Shown here: positions 10,870 to 23,013 of the stretch, in pieces
Layout of the letters: each line of letters starts with the position of its first letter
How positions within the stretch are numbered: the stretch's first letter is position 1
Assembly (NCBI GenBank): GCA_003255025.1
Contig: QANY01006190.1
Location: 534,317-598,316, forward strand
Direction of reading: 5' to 3'
From: Datisca glomerata
Taxonomy: Eukaryota; Streptophyta; Magnoliopsida; Cucurbitales; Datiscaceae
DNA: 64,000 bases
Position numbers and translations under genes: made by a program
Notes under the pieces: generated by a model
What the model saw: only the letters and a program-made list of their open reading frames with translations
Told to the model about the DNA's origin: nothing
Databases searched by the model: none

Positions 10870-11780
10870 TGACAATGATAGTTGGCTATGACATAGAAGA
10901 TTTGGGCATGCTAGCATGGATTTATGTTCAAAACTATCAAAAAGTTATTTAGTGAAAGACAAAATTTGTCACGCATGCCAAATGGGTAAACAAGTTAAGA
11001 GCTCTTTCCAATCAAAATATATGGTGTCAACCACTAGACCATTGCAATTTCTACACATGGACCTATTTGGCCCTTCAAAAATTACAAGTCTTGGGGGTAA
11101 ACACTATGCATTTGTCATAGTTGATGATTTTTCAAGATATACTTGGGTTTTATTTTTAAAAAATAAGGTTGAGCTTTTAAAGCATTTACAAAAGTTTTGA
11201 AAACTTGTTCAAAATGAAAAAGGTTTTACAATTTCAAAAATTAAAAGTGATCATGGTGGAGAATTTGAAAATAGAAACTTTGAAACTTTTTACGATGAAA
11301 ATGGTTTTTCCCATGAGTTTTCTACTCCTAGAACTCCGCAACAAAATGATATTGTTGAGAGGAAAAATCGGTCCCTACAAGAAATGGCAAAAACAATGAT
11401 AAATGAGAATGACTTACTAAAGTATTTTTGGGCCGAAGCTGTTAATACATCTTGCTATATTATGAATAATGTTTTACTTAGACTTATTTTAAACAAAACC
11501 CCGTATGAACTTTGGAAAAATAAAATTTCTAATAATAGTTATTTTAAAGTTTTTGAGTGTAAATGTTTTATTTTAAATAATAAGGACAACCTTAGTAAGC
11601 TTGATTCTAAAACTGACTTAGGAATCTTTTTAGGATATACCACATCTAGTAAAGCATATAGAGTTTATAATAGAAGAACATTAGTTGTGGACGAATCCAT
11701 GCATATTGTCTTTGATGAATCTATTCCCTCTAACAACTTTTATTATCAAGATGATAAAATTATAAAAAAAAGCTAGAAGG
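10870..11780 (+). pseudogene. copia element 2 integrase (broken)
   Basis: The zinc-binding end reads CHACQMGKQVKSSF near 10966. The catalytic core shows HMDLFGPS (11056), FVIVDDFSRYTWVLFL, then after a frameshift SDHGGEFENRNF (about 11248) and ENGFSHEFSTPRTPQQN with the glutamate in IVERKNRSLQEMAK (11351 on). All three acidic residues of the D,D35E triad are still encoded, but frame changes near 11200 and 11390 separate them. The C-terminal part (11384-11776) is the longest open piece. Confidence 0.88.
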
Positions 11781-11901
11781 GGTTAATATCAATACTAATG
11801 AAGGATCAAGTTACTCTCCTTAAGAAAATGTCAAAGTACAAGATTGCAACCAACTTCCAAAAGAATGAAAGTTTGAAAAAGATAATCCAAATGAGCTCTT
11901 A

Positions 11902-12770
11902 GTGGGAGACATATCAAAAAGGGTAAAGACCCGCTCTATGCTTCATAGTATTGGTAACATTGCTTTTATTTTGCAACTTAACCTAAATCTTTTAATAGAG
12001 GCCGAAAAAGATGAATATTGGATAGTTGCTATGCAAGAAGAACTTAATCAATTTGAAAGAAGTAATGTATGGAAACTTGTGTCTAGACTCTTTAAGCACT
12101 CGGTAATTGGTACTAAGTGAGTGTTTACAAATAAGGTAGATGAAAATGGTATTGTTACTAGAAATAAAGCTAGATTAGTGCCGCAATGATATAATCAAGA
12201 AGAAGGTATATATTATGATGAAACTTTCACTTCCTTTGATAGACTTGAGTCAATAAGAATGCTATTAGCTTTTGCATGTTTCAAATATTTTGTGTTATAT
12301 CAAATGGATGTCAAGAGTGCATTTTTTAAATGTATACACCATGAAGGAAGTTTATGTAGAACAACCTCCCAGTTTTTAAGGTTTGAATTTTTTAAATCAT
12401 GTGTATAAACTTAAAAAGGCTCTTTATGGACTAAAACAAGCTCCTAGAGCTTGGTACGAAAGGCTAAGTAAATTTTTTATTGATAATGGATTTAACATGG
12501 GTAAAATAGAGTACACCCTCTTCATAAAATCAAAAGGTAATGATATCTTAATTATCCAAAATTCTTTGTGTAAGAATTTTGCAAGGAGTTTGAAATGAGC
12601 ATGATGGGAGAATTGAACTTCTTCCTTGGACTACAAATTAAGTAAATGAAGGATGAGATCTTTATAAACCAAGAAAAATACACCAAGAATTTGCTCAAGA
12701 AGTTTGGTATGGAAAATGTGAAGGCTAGTAATACTCCTATGAGTGCCATGACAAAACTAGACAAAGATGA
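11902..12770 (+). pseudogene. copia element 2 reverse transcriptase lacking its catalytic YVDD
   Basis: The usual copia blocks are seen: MQEELNQFERSNVWKLV, VFTNKVDENGIVTRNKARLV (12121 on), QMDVKSAF (about 12302), LYGLKQAPRAWYERL (12422 on) and MMGELNFFLGLQIK (12603 on). Between NDILIIQ and NSLCKNF (junction near 12560) the roughly 12 residues that should hold YVDD are absent. A short deletion has therefore removed the polymerase active site. Stops and frameshifts occur as well. Confidence 0.88.
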
Positions 12771-12789
12771 GAAAGGTAAAGACGTCGAT

Positions 12790-13458
12790 ATAAAGAAATA
12801 TTGAGGTGTGGTTGGATCTCTACTTTACTTAACTGCTAGTAGACCCGATATTATGTTTAGTGTATGTTCATGTGGTCATTTTCAAACTGTCTCAAAGAAT
12901 CACATTTACAAGCTATTAAAATATTTTTTAAATATTTACTTGGAACAACTAAATTTGGCCTTTGGTATCTAAAATGTGAGAATCGTGATTTAATTGGATA
13001 TTCTGATTCAGATTTTGCTGGGAGCTTGACCGATAGAAAAAGTTTGAGTGGTACATGTCAATTTGTAGGACACTCACTTATTTCTTGATTTAGAAAAAAG
13101 TAAAATTCAGTAGCACTATAAACCACTGAAGCCGAATATATTTCTGTCAGTTGTTGTTGCACTCAAGTTTTATGAATGAAGTAAACTCTAAAAGATTTTG
13201 GGTTTAGTTTTTGAAAATGTTCCTATTAGATGTGATAATACTAGCATAATTAATGTATCCAAAAATCCTATTTTGCATTCTCGTACTAAGCATATAGATC
13301 TTATATATCATTTTATCCGAGATCATGTGCAAAAAGAGGATATTTCACTAGAGTTTGTAAACACTACAAATCAACTTGCAGATATTTTCATAAAACCATT
13401 AAATGTTGAAAGTTTTTGTAAAAATAGGCTTGTTTTGAGAATTTTAGATATTAGTTAA
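12790..13458 (+). pseudogene. copia element 2 RNase H (broken)
   Basis: Readable pieces are GLWYLKCENRDLIGYSDSDF and AGSLTDRKSLSGTCQFVG (to 13088), a stop, then TTEAEYIS, VPIRCDNTSIINVSKNPILH and SRTKHIDLIYHFIRDHV ending in LADIFIKPL. These are the D-E-D blocks of copia RNase H. The frame is broken at 13086 and again near 13170. Confidence 0.85.
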
Positions 13459-13660
13459 TTTTTTTCTACTAACCATGTCAAGATAAAAATATTTTTCCTC
13501 ATTATTATTGGTTTATTCTTTTTGATGATAACAAATGAGGAGAAAATAGAACGTGCTTAAGAGTTATCTTTTTATCTTGATGGATAAGTATATATTTAGG
13601 GGGAGTAAATCAAATTTATTTGATTAAATATATTTTTTTGTCTCAGTGGTTTGTTATCAT

Positions 13661-13672
13661 AAAAAATGGGAG
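13661..13672 (+). promoter_or_regulatory. polypurine tract of copia element 2
   Basis: AAAAAATGGGAG immediately precedes the 3' LTR. This is the usual place for the primer of plus-strand DNA synthesis. A second purine run, TTTAGGGGGAGTAAA, lies about 70 bp upstream. Confidence 0.65.
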
Positions 13673-14972
13673 TATATCTCTATAAAATAACTTTTAATGA
13701 TAACAAAACATTGACGTTGTTAATAGACTTAATCAAGTTTGCGGAGGCCATTGAAAAAATTACCACAAGACATTCCAATTGAAGATCATGCAAATATTTA
13801 TTTTCATAGAAGCTCATAAAGCATGAATATCGAAGATCATGAAAATATTTACTTTCATGTAATTTTTATTAAGAGTTTACTCATTTTATTTGCCTTTATT
13901 AAATCTCAATTTATTTAGGATAACTATCTTTAAATTAAGTCTTCATCCATAAAAAAACCTAAACACTAAAAATCACATCTCTCTTGCACAATAAACAAAA
14001 TATATGAGATGGAGATAATGACAAAGCACAAACAAAGTAAATTTCAATTTCAAGTAGATAAAGAGAGATTGAGCATACCCAAATAGTTTTTGACCATATT
14101 GTGTTATTTTGGCTAGGAGTTTTCCTTATCTTTTTGGTCAATGATTTTTTGTCCTTCTTATTAAGGATTTATTAAAGATGGAGTGCTATTTCTTTTGTCT
14201 ATATTCAAAATTTAAAATTTTCCCTCACAAACCCTAACCTCCACCTCCTCTATAAATATACCCCAATTCTATTCACAAAACAAAAATTCATAGTCAGGAG
14301 ACTTGCTCTTAAAACTCTCACAATACTCTCATAAATCTCTCTTTATATTTTGAGCTTCATACTTATAAATTTCTTGAGCGAGCAAGATTAATTTTTTTGT
14401 AAGCTTAGATTGAAGATTCTACTCTTTTGAGATAGTTATTATAAGGAGTCACTTAATCACGAAACACATAGTCATGTAAGGTTTAGTTAACACCCATAAA
14501 TCCAATTGGGTTTGTAACGTTTGGTCTTCACCCTTAAGAAGATCGTGAGATTAAAAATTTCTAAGGAGGGCCTTGGACGGACGTAGGGATAGGATTTCCC
14601 GAACCATGTAAAAATATCGTGTGCCTATCTTCTTCTCATTCTTCTCTTGTCATTTTGTGTTATTTATTTTTTACACTTTTATTTTCTGCACTTCGATTTC
14701 TTGCACTGAATTTCTACAATTTAATTTTCACACTTTAAGTTTTCGTAATTATTTTATTTGCTTGCTTTATATTTCTGCATTTATATTATCGCAAGCATTA
14801 TTTATTTCAACACTTTTATCTATTAGTTATTTATACTTTTAAGAGTTAAACTCGTGGAACATTGAAGTTCATTCTTGAACAATTATTTTTTACTTGAGTG
14901 CAAATTTCTTTTTTAATTTAAACACAATCACCCAATTTACCCCCCCTCTTGGGTTGTTATATCGATCCTACA
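13673..14972 (+). repeat. 3' LTR of copia element 2
   Basis: About 1300 bp, matching 7301-8605 along its length, including the CTATAAATATACCCC box near 14250 and the CGATCCTACA end. The divergence by eye is roughly one difference in ten bases in the first 300 bp, which points to an old insertion. The first few bases of the 5' copy (TATTAACCC) are not present here. Confidence 0.92.
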
Positions 14973-15236
14973 CACTCAAGCATCGATCTTATCCTAGCCG
15001 TAATTGCACACGTCCAGCTCCCATTGGCATAGCAGTCTGCCATAGAGAGAACAAAATCTAAATTCAACCAATGAGAGAGCAGGGAATATTCTTCAGTTAT
15101 TTCACACATTCATTCTTTGATTCTTTCTATTATTGCAAGTATATGTATATTGTCTTCTTTGTAATTGCTTTCAGGTTAATGAGAATAACAAATTTTCTGC
15201 CATTAGAGTAGCTTCGCTCGCCATGTATAATTTCAA
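14973..15236 (+). repeat. 3' LTR of copia element 1, right part
   Basis: This begins with the second CACTC target copy and continues the LTR interrupted at 7300: CAAGCATCGATCTTATCC, CAACCAATGAGAGAGCAGG, ending TGTATAATTTCA. It matches 5' LTR positions 2517-2795. Confidence 0.9.
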
Positions 15237-15650
15237 CTTGTTCTAGCAAGAAGTTTTTGCCAGAGCCTAGTCTAGTAAAGATAAATTTTAACACCAGAAT
15301 ATTAGATATAAGTCTAGCAACAATTTATTCGCTAAACTAAAACCTGGTAAGAGGATAATTTAATTTTCTATCTTGATAAAAAAACCATATTTCATTAAGA
15401 AAAGTTAGGTAGTCCGAATATCATTATTTTCATTCTCGGAAGGTCTTAACAATTACTCAAAGGTAATATACGTGGACCAACCAAATCATCTAACTACAAC
15501 GCATAAGTTTTGATCAAAACAAAGATCGAGCAGCACCAGCGTAGCACAGCAAACTACTCGGTCAAACAATGCTTGGATCATTTCGACATGAGCTCTATGG
15601 TCCATCAGAGAGGAGTAACTTGCCAAATAGCATCAGGCAACGGATGCACA

Positions 15651-15653
<3 letters not shown>
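15237..15653. other. 5' flank of the phosphofructokinase gene
   Basis: This is non-coding sequence between the retrotransposon block and the microsatellite, about 400 bp long. It must hold the PFK promoter and part of its 5' leader unless these reach into the retrotransposon. No convincing TATA box was picked out. One frame stays open from 15510 into the PFK first exon region, but only through the simple repeat, and it shows no protein-like sequence. Confidence 0.45.

Positions 15654-15728
<75 letters not shown>
15654..15728 (+). repeat. (CT)n(TG)n compound microsatellite
   Basis: About 26 uninterrupted CT units (to about 15705) are followed by about 12 TG units. The tract ends 19 bp before the PFK start codon, so it lies in the 5' leader or core promoter. 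Confidence 0.95.
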
Positions 15729-15733
<5 letters not shown>

Positions 15734-15747
15734 GATTCTGAATTCTC

Positions 15748-18700
15748 ATGGATTTTGCAATTTCATCTTCTTTCTCCAAGTCCTTTCCTTCGCTTCATCG
15801 CTCTTCCTTGCCACTTCCCCCCAAGTCCCACACTTCAATATTATTTTCAAGTCCCAGGACTTCGACTTCCGATTCCACACGCTTTTACTTTCTGTGTCCG
15901 CTGATTCGCCGTCACACTCTGCTACTCCGAGCTCAGCATCATTCCTCTGATGTCGCCGACAATGGCTTTGTTTTGGAAGATGTTCCTCACTTGACTGACT
16001 TTCTTCCAAATTTACCGGTAAATCTTCTTCTAACTTTCTTGTTTCATTTCGGTTGCTTTAATTATGCTCTCTTGGTTGCTCGAGTATGTTGGACGATGCC
16101 TTTTCAAATGCTAGAAATGAGTATACAGTTCAAAATTTTTTGGACGGGTTTCTCTCAATCCAGAAATGAAACTATAATATTGTTCAAATCCCCTATGCTG
16201 AAGGTTTGAAAACGAGGAGTTTCTACTTTCATTTTAATGATCTTGGCGGATGCATTGAAGTCGAATGGTATTGCTAAATTCTACAATTACATTGTTTATC
16301 TTATTATTCTTTTATAGATTTCTATTTAGAATTTTGTAGTGCTCGTCTTCTCACATTTGCTAATACGTGCAAAATTAGTGATTCACATTCATTTCTCTCC
16401 TTTTCCTTCAGTCATATCCTAATCCTTTGCAAAATAGCCAAGCTTATGCGGTTGTCAAGTAAGTGCCACAATAGACTTTTCAATGATTCGTGCAGTCCCT
16501 ATTTATCTCTAAGCTTGATGTCAACAGTCTCTTTGTTTTGTCTAGTTTTTCCCTGGTATTCATGCATCATGTCTTCTTTTTGTCAGGAATACTTTTGTAA
16601 ACCCCGAAGATGTGGTTGCGCAAAATGTACGTGAATTATTTTCCTTCTCCTCCTGTATAAATTTTTGGTACTTCAAATTAACCATTACAAGTATTGTTCT
16701 TTTATGCTCATTAATATATTTTCTCTGAGTTCTATTAATAATTTTGTATTGACTCCAGATTGTAGTTCAGAAAGATAGTCCTCGAGGATTACATTTTCGA
16801 CGTGCAGGTCCTCGAGAAAAGGTAGTTTTCTATAATGGCGAAACCCATATTATTGTTGGATTTGGAAAAGCTGACCAAAAAATTTTGTACCTTTAGGTTT
16901 ATTTCAAGTCGGATGAAGTGCGGGCTTGCATAGTTACATGTGGGGGTTTATGCCCAGGGATAAACACAGTGGTTCGGGAGATTGTATGCGGCCTGAACTC
17001 TATGTATGGTGTTGATGATATTCTTGGAATCGAGGTGAGTTAAATATAAATTTTATTTGCATCTTTTAAATTGTTTCCCATTCCAATAATCTTGATCTTT
17101 TTTTGGTGAACATGTGGATTTTCCATATCCCCTTTTCTTCTTGACCTCGATTGATTCTATGCTTTCATAGGATGTTAGTGGATATGATTCTTGTTCTTTT
17201 AAAACATTAATGGTACTTGCACATTTGTTAGACTGACTTTTAATTATCCAATTTTTTTGGTTGGGTTTTGTTCGTAGGATGGTCTATGTTATACAGGATT
17301 TAAGGTGATTTAATCATTGATTGGAATTGCTGCTCTTTGTTATTCGATTGATTGAAATATTTTTATTCTTTAATGATTATTCAAATTCAGTTTTTAGTTT
17401 CCTCCTTAATATTCTAGTAAGATTTTCTTGAGGTGTTGTTTTCTCATCCAGTTTTTTACTTGAAAATAGAAACTTGCAATTAGTTGCATCACGAATCCTG
17501 GAGTAATTTTAACCTATGCGTGCAATTGCAATAGTTGTGGCTTCAAGGCTAAAACTGTGGTCACTGGTTGTACCATACAATTAATTTGGTAATCAAGCTT
17601 TTCCATTGAAGGCACATTTTCTAACAGATTTATGTTTAGGAGTCTGAATAACTGATTATTTTAGAAATCACAGATTAACAACGTTCTACTCACGTCCTGA
17701 GTATGTATGTCCAGGGAGGATATAGAGGCTTTTACTCAAAAAATACACAGAACCTTACACCTAAAGTCGTCAATGATATTCATAAACGTGGTGGCACTTT
17801 TCTTCGCACTTCAAGGGGAGGTCATGATACAAACAAGATAGTTGATAACATTCAGGATCGGGGAATAAATCAGGTGAACGTATATTCTTTTTCCGTATCT
17901 ATCTAAACAGGAGCCTAGAAACAGACAATCACACAAGGACGGAGGGAGGGAGATTATGACAGATCTCTTCCCATGTCTTAGGTATATATAATTGGAGGAG
18001 ATGGCACCCAAAAAGGAGCAGCATTAATTTACAAGGTGATTGGCCTCCTAAGACGTTTAACCGTTTGTTGATGTGGCCATGTTTTCGCATGACTTAAATT
18101 TAGCCATCTTGTTTTCCTCAAGGAAGTTGAAAAACGTGGTCTTCAAGTGGCAGTTGCCGGGATACCCAAGACAATTGATAATGACATAGCTGTAAGTTCT
18201 TGTTTTTGTTTTTTGGTTTTTAATTTAAATATCAAAGCATGCTTTTGTTTTACAATTCTTTAAATTGTCGCCTAAGATTTTGAATCCTTGGCATTAACAA
18301 AAGATAGATGGTTTAGTTATACAACTGCTGGCATTTGTTTAGCTTAGCTTGCTTTGACCATAAGAAGAAGGTAAATAATTTTTTTGTTTCTTTTAATAAT
18401 TTTAGACATCTAATGAAAATTTCTGAATTGTGTTTTGGTCTAGATATTCTCTCTCTTTTCTTTTTTCTGTTGTACTTACTTTCTGGTACGTTTTTTTTTG
18501 CCAAAGCAACATGCTTTTCTATGATAAATAAATGGCATGTTTGTTCCAATTACTGATAAGATTTTCTGGATTGACCTTTTAGGTGATAGACAAATCTTTT
18601 GGTTTTGATACAGCTGTTGAAGAAGCTCAAAGGGCCATTAATGCTGCACATGTCGAGGTTGAAAGTGTAGAAAATGGAGTTGGAATTGTCAAACTTATGG

Positions 18701-21700
18701 GTCGCTACAGCGGTATGGTAATCTATTTGTGATGCTTAGTTTGATTTAAAAAAAATAGTTGTTTCAATGTTGATTAAACCTTTTATTTTCATCTTCTCAT
18801 GATTTATAATTTTAATTTGCAGGCTTCATAGCTATGCATGCAACCTTGGCGAGTCGAGATGTGGTTAGACTTCAGCCTACTTAACAGTGCATTATTAATG
18901 ATATTTTTTTGAGAAGACTCTGGATTGCATGTTTGTTTTTCAGTTATTCTATGTAATAAGTTAACCAATGCAATTGTTGTGACTGAAAAAATCATCTGCA
19001 ATTTAGTGATGATTGGTAGGGAACTGAAGTTTAGGAGATTAATTGAAAAATTGGCTTATTGGCCATAATTCATGTTAGGTAACTTATAGCCTTTAGAGAA
19101 GGGAAAAGAGTGTCTTATTACAGACAAAAACAATAAGTTATGGAGTTAATAATTCTGATTTACTATCGATAAAAAAATTATTGATTTACCAGCATGATGG
19201 AAGTTTAAATCACATCCTAGCTCATGGATAGTGGATACTGGTCTTTAGACTGTAACTGAATGATTAACAAGCTGATAAGAAAATGGAGCCAGCTGGTTTT
19301 TATTTAGTTTTGTTGTAAATTTTATAATTAGTACTATGGGAAATTTTTGCAACATTTGACCTCGTTGTCACATCCTTAGGATACTAAGTTCCATCACTTA
19401 TTGAAATGTGCCTCAATGATGTAAGAAGAGCCACTTTGAAGAAAAGGGAAAATTTATAATAGAAGATTACCACTCTAGCCCTATTAATAGGCTTGGAATT
19501 TGCAGGATTGCTGCTTGATTCCAGAGTCTCCATTTTATTTGGAAGGCCGGGGAGGGCTTTATGAATTTATTGAACAGCGGCTTAAAGAAAATGGACACAT
19601 GGTTATCGTATTAGCAGAAGGAGCAGGGCAGGAATATATAGCTCAAGAGCTGCGGTCGGTTGAAGAAAAGGATGCCTCCGGAAACAGACTACTCTCGGAT
19701 GTTGGCCAATGGTTATCTCAAAAAATTAAGGTGTGAATTCTGTGGTCCATAAATTTTGTCTTTCTACGGTGATGTGAAGTTCAATCCTTCACTGTAGTGG
19801 TAAGTAGAAGCCTTTGCAAACTCATACGGGATGTTAGTCATGGTGGCATCCATTTGACTTTCTGGAAACATATAGATCATAGTGGTCAATTCCGTTCTAT
19901 TCCGGTCGAAATCGGTGGAATATTCTGGTTCTGACATGAGAGCGGAAGAGAAAAGGGGCTACTAATTTTTCGGTAAATTCCAGTTAAATATAAAGTAAAA
20001 CAACACATTTCACACATGTTGGATGCTTGCTCAGTGGCGCGTTTTCCTTGTACCACGCGCTTCCCTCTTCAGTGTCCTGGTTCGACTCCCAGTTTGCGTG
20101 AACTTTTTTTTTGTTTCTTTTCGAATTTATTTATTTTAAGATTTTTTTAATTTTATTTAATGGCACAATTAAGTAGTCATTTTTCTTTGGAATGTTTTGT
20201 TACACAAAACAAAATTATCGTAAATAAAAATCTTGTAGTTAAAAGATAAATATATTTATATTATTTCTTAATGTGAATTATGTATTAATGTTAAACATAA
20301 ATTATTGTTGTATGAAAATAAGTCATGATTCAATTTTTCTTACATATATTTTTTATAATATTATTTATTATGTCCAAAATATTTTTCTGAAACAGAATAC
20401 TGGAACACTGAAATATCTAGAATGTTCCGTTTTTTCAAAAGACCGAAATGGCTACTGAAACGGATTTGACTACACTATGAGATAGATTTTATATTAGGCT
20501 TAAGTCTTGAAATGAAATATCAAGAATGATCTTTACTGATTCATATTACGTTGCAAGTTTCATGGAAATATGATCTTCATGGGCAAAGGGGGGAACTATA
20601 TTCGCTTTTAATTTCTTGGTACTATTTCTTCTGCTTATCAATATACTACATGTGACAGGATCATTTTACAAAGGTTCAGAAGATGATGATAAATATAAAG
20701 TATATAGGTAGATACCCTCGAAAAATTTCAATTTCATTGTTTAATTTTGGCAAGCTTGATCAATATGTGTGAACAAAACTCAGATAGGGAAGATGAGTAT
20801 TTGGACTGTCAAACTGGCTTAAGAATATTGGCTCGAAACATTTTGCATTTGTGTTTGATTACTAAGTTCCTAGAAGTTTAATGTGTTGTATAACATCTAT
20901 TCTGATGGTGCATATGGAATTACAAGGTGTAATGAATACGGATAGCTTAGCTTCTACTCTATGAAGTTAGGGTGCTAGAGAGTAGAATGACCACAACCGG
21001 AACCTCTATCATATAATCTCTCTTTTCCTGGTAGGAAACTGAAAATTCATTAAAGAGTATAGCCTAAGGTTTCTGGAAAAACGTAGATGAACTACTCAAA
21101 ATAACAACATACATAAACATATAAATAAATAAATGCTCATACTAGTGAAAGTACTTCACATCAGAATTTTGTCCAGTTGATGAGATAGTGTCTTATATTT
21201 TTATGCGTCTGTCATGTAGGATAAGAAACCTTGAGGTGGGACCCTCAAGACCATCTCAAAATATCTCCTGTTCGGCTATTCCTTTAAATGATTTGTATTC
21301 TATATTTAATAGGTTTCGATAAATGTATGTATATTTGGCACTAATATACCAAAATGGAACAATTAGCAGCTTAACACTTGATTATTTCATTTTAATTTTT
21401 TTATTCCAATTATCTATGATTAGTTCTTATATATACTCGCTTTACAGATCCAACGTATATGATTCGAGCCATTCCTAGTAATGCATCAGACAATGTATAT
21501 TGTACTCTTCTTGCTCATAGTGCTGTTCATGGGGCCATGGCTGGATACACTGGCTTTACCGTTGGACCTGTAAACAGTAGACATGCTTATATTCCAATTT
21601 CTGTAAGCATTTTCTCTCTTTATATTAGTCTTTATGCTTTAAAGCATGGATTCTGAACTTTAAACCTTATGTTTACTTATTTTATGCAACATTTAGTCTA

Positions 21701-23013
21701 GTCCCATGGTCTGAGATTAGAAATTCAGAAAAGGAGGTTAGTTATATGTTTCTTTTCAACGTCCAAGGCTGCAAAGAGAAAGACTGTGGGGGTGGGGTGG
21801 GAAAGACTTCATGAACAGAAAGGCCAAAATATTGAAAGGAAGAGCCGAAGAGCCTTGAAGGGAAGCTCAAAGGGAAAATGGATAACTATATATTCAAAAC
21901 AGCATGTGGAAAATTCTCTTTAAAAACAAAGGAACAGTCGACTAAAACTTGATTTGAAAATCTCACAAGACAAGTATTGAACGACTAACAGATACTTTCT
22001 AAAAGATAACCAGATTTGAAGCACATGTGGAATTCTTGTTGACTCCTAAGCTTAGGCATCACGGTAATTGACAAGTGGTAGGTAATTGGGAAGATATGCC
22101 TGGACAATAAAGATATAAAATGTAAGTAAAGTTTTGGAAGATATACATTGGTTGTGATGCATGTGTATTGTTGTATTCTCGACTTTCCTTGTCTTTTACT
22201 GATTTCTTATTGTTTAATCCAAATTCCTTCATCATTGGAGAATAGATGCCGATAGGAATATAATGCCTTAATGCTTGAAGGAGAACAGTTTGAGAAATTT
22301 CTGAAGATATCTGATTCTTTCATACCGATCGTCTAAGCATTTCATCCTTGAATTTGTCTCTGGTATTTTATCCTAAAGAAAGTGCTTCTGAAAATGACAA
22401 CTTCCCATTACTGTCTTGCATAGACAAAAATAGAAATGCATTCCAATAGAAATTATTTGAGCATTGTAATTGGGTCAGAGTTTTATGCCTCCCGTCATAT
22501 TTGCCTGTACTGAGCTATGTTAAGTATGATCTCAGTGAATCAGTTTGCTATCTTTTTCACCCTTTCTCCTGCTCTCTTGTTTCCATGATGTCGAGCCTAG
22601 CCTTACCTAATATCCAGATTTCAGCCTCTCTCTACAACTCATCTCTTTCATTTGTAGCTTTTACTGTTTGCATAGCTACTTGTTTTGAAACTGTAAACTT
22701 CTTAAGCGACACCTAGCTTTAGTTCCATTCTAATATTCTATGGTTATTCCACTTGGTTGTGTTGCAAATGATATTTCTTCTGCTCCATATGTACCTACTC
22801 AAATCCCAAGTTACAAACTGAAAAGTGTGGTACCATTACCTGCAGCGTGTTACAGAGACACAAAACACAGTGAAATTGACTGACAGGATGTGGGCTAGAC
22901 TTCTTGCATCCACCAATCAGCCTAGTTTCTTGAACTTTAAAGGTACTACAGAGGAGGATGTAGCTGACGGTGATATCACTGCGGATGTCAATAACATGAC
23001 AATTACTATATAG
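15748..23013 (+). CDS. PFK: ATP-dependent 6-phosphofructokinase, plastid type (14 exons)
   Basis: It transfers phosphate from ATP to fructose 6-phosphate, the committed step of glycolysis. Exons: 15748-16017, 16412-16458, 16587-16626, 16759-16821, 16897-17034, 17715-17873, 17982-18035, 18123-18191, 18583-18712, 18823-18863, 19506-19730, 20659-20707, 21448-21602, 22846-23013. All introns are GT-AG, and the joined frame is 1608 nt, 535 residues, with no stop. The Ser/Pro-rich N terminus ([20 protein letters not shown]) looks like a chloroplast transit peptide. Signature blocks follow in order: [33 protein letters not shown] (the Gly of GGDG fits ATP rather than pyrophosphate use), [44 protein letters not shown] and SNASDNVYC. 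Length and targeting fit the Arabidopsis PFK4/PFK5 clade; I cannot say which. Confidence 0.95.
19878..20479. mobile_element. non-autonomous inverted-repeat transposon in PFK intron 11
   Basis: The ends CATAGTGGTCAATTCCG (19878 on) and the reverse complement of CGGATTTGACTACACTATG (to 20479) form imperfect terminal inverted repeats. Inside, TTCCGGTCGAAATCGG is mirrored by a CGAAATGG-type block near 20445. ATAGAT flanks the element at 19872-19877 and 20482-20487, with two extra bases on the right, so the target duplication is imperfect. Internal sequence is AT-rich without a transposase. hAT- or Mutator-type are both possible. Confidence 0.55.
20027..20089 (+). repeat. tRNA-like (SINE-type) internal promoter inside the intronic element
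   Basis: TTGCTCAGTGGC (20027-20038) fits an RNA polymerase III box A and GGTTCGACTCC (20079-20089) fits box B. They are spaced like those of a tRNA or SINE head, and a T-rich run follows at 20104. No complete cloverleaf is evident. It may be a SINE fragment captured by, or the head of, the surrounding element. Confidence 0.5.

Larger units (their letters stand above)
7301..14972 (+). mobile_element. Ty1/copia retrotransposon 2, SIRE/Maximus-like, nested
   Basis: Two LTRs of about 1.3 kb (7301-8605, 13673-14972) enclose gag, protease, integrase, reverse transcriptase and RNase H. The element sits inside the 3' LTR of element 1 and is flanked by CACTC at 7296-7300 and 14973-14977, matching the single CACTC at 2517-2521 in the intact LTR. 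Long LTRs, a TGATGATAACAAA motif and a gag with RPPFFNGNYYTYWK suggest the SIRE/Maximus lineage. The LTRs differ at many positions and all coding regions are broken, so the insertion is old. Confidence 0.92.
2305..15236 (+). mobile_element. Ty1/copia retrotransposon 1 (host of a nested copia element)
   Basis: LTR-like sequence at 2305-2795 recurs at 7184-7300 plus 14973-15236. Between the two lie, in copia order, gag zinc knuckle, protease, integrase, reverse transcriptase and RNase H. The second LTR is cut in two by copia element 2 (7301-14972). Many stops and frameshifts make the element inactive. Without the insert it is about 5.3 kb, a usual size for plant copia elements. The outer 5' boundary rests on a TGTTAG start and is uncertain by tens of bases. 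Confidence 0.85.
19731..20658 (+). other. PFK intron 11, expanded by an inserted element
   Basis: This 928-bp intron separates the exon ending LSQKIK from the exon starting [10 protein letters not shown]. About 600 bp of it (19878-20479) is an inverted-repeat insertion described separately. Splice sites are GTGTGA and GTGACAG, both acceptable, so the insertion need not disturb splicing. Confidence 0.8.

Noticed and set aside
15510..15950. Open frame of 146 codons overlapping the microsatellite and PFK exon 1
   Set aside because: It is held open by the CT/TG repeat and reads exon 1 in the wrong frame. The spliced PFK frame from 15748 is clearly the real one.
20027..20089. Possible genuine tRNA gene
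   Set aside because: Box A and box B are present, but acceptor and anticodon stems do not pair convincingly and the sequence lies inside a transposon-like insert, so I call it tRNA-like only.
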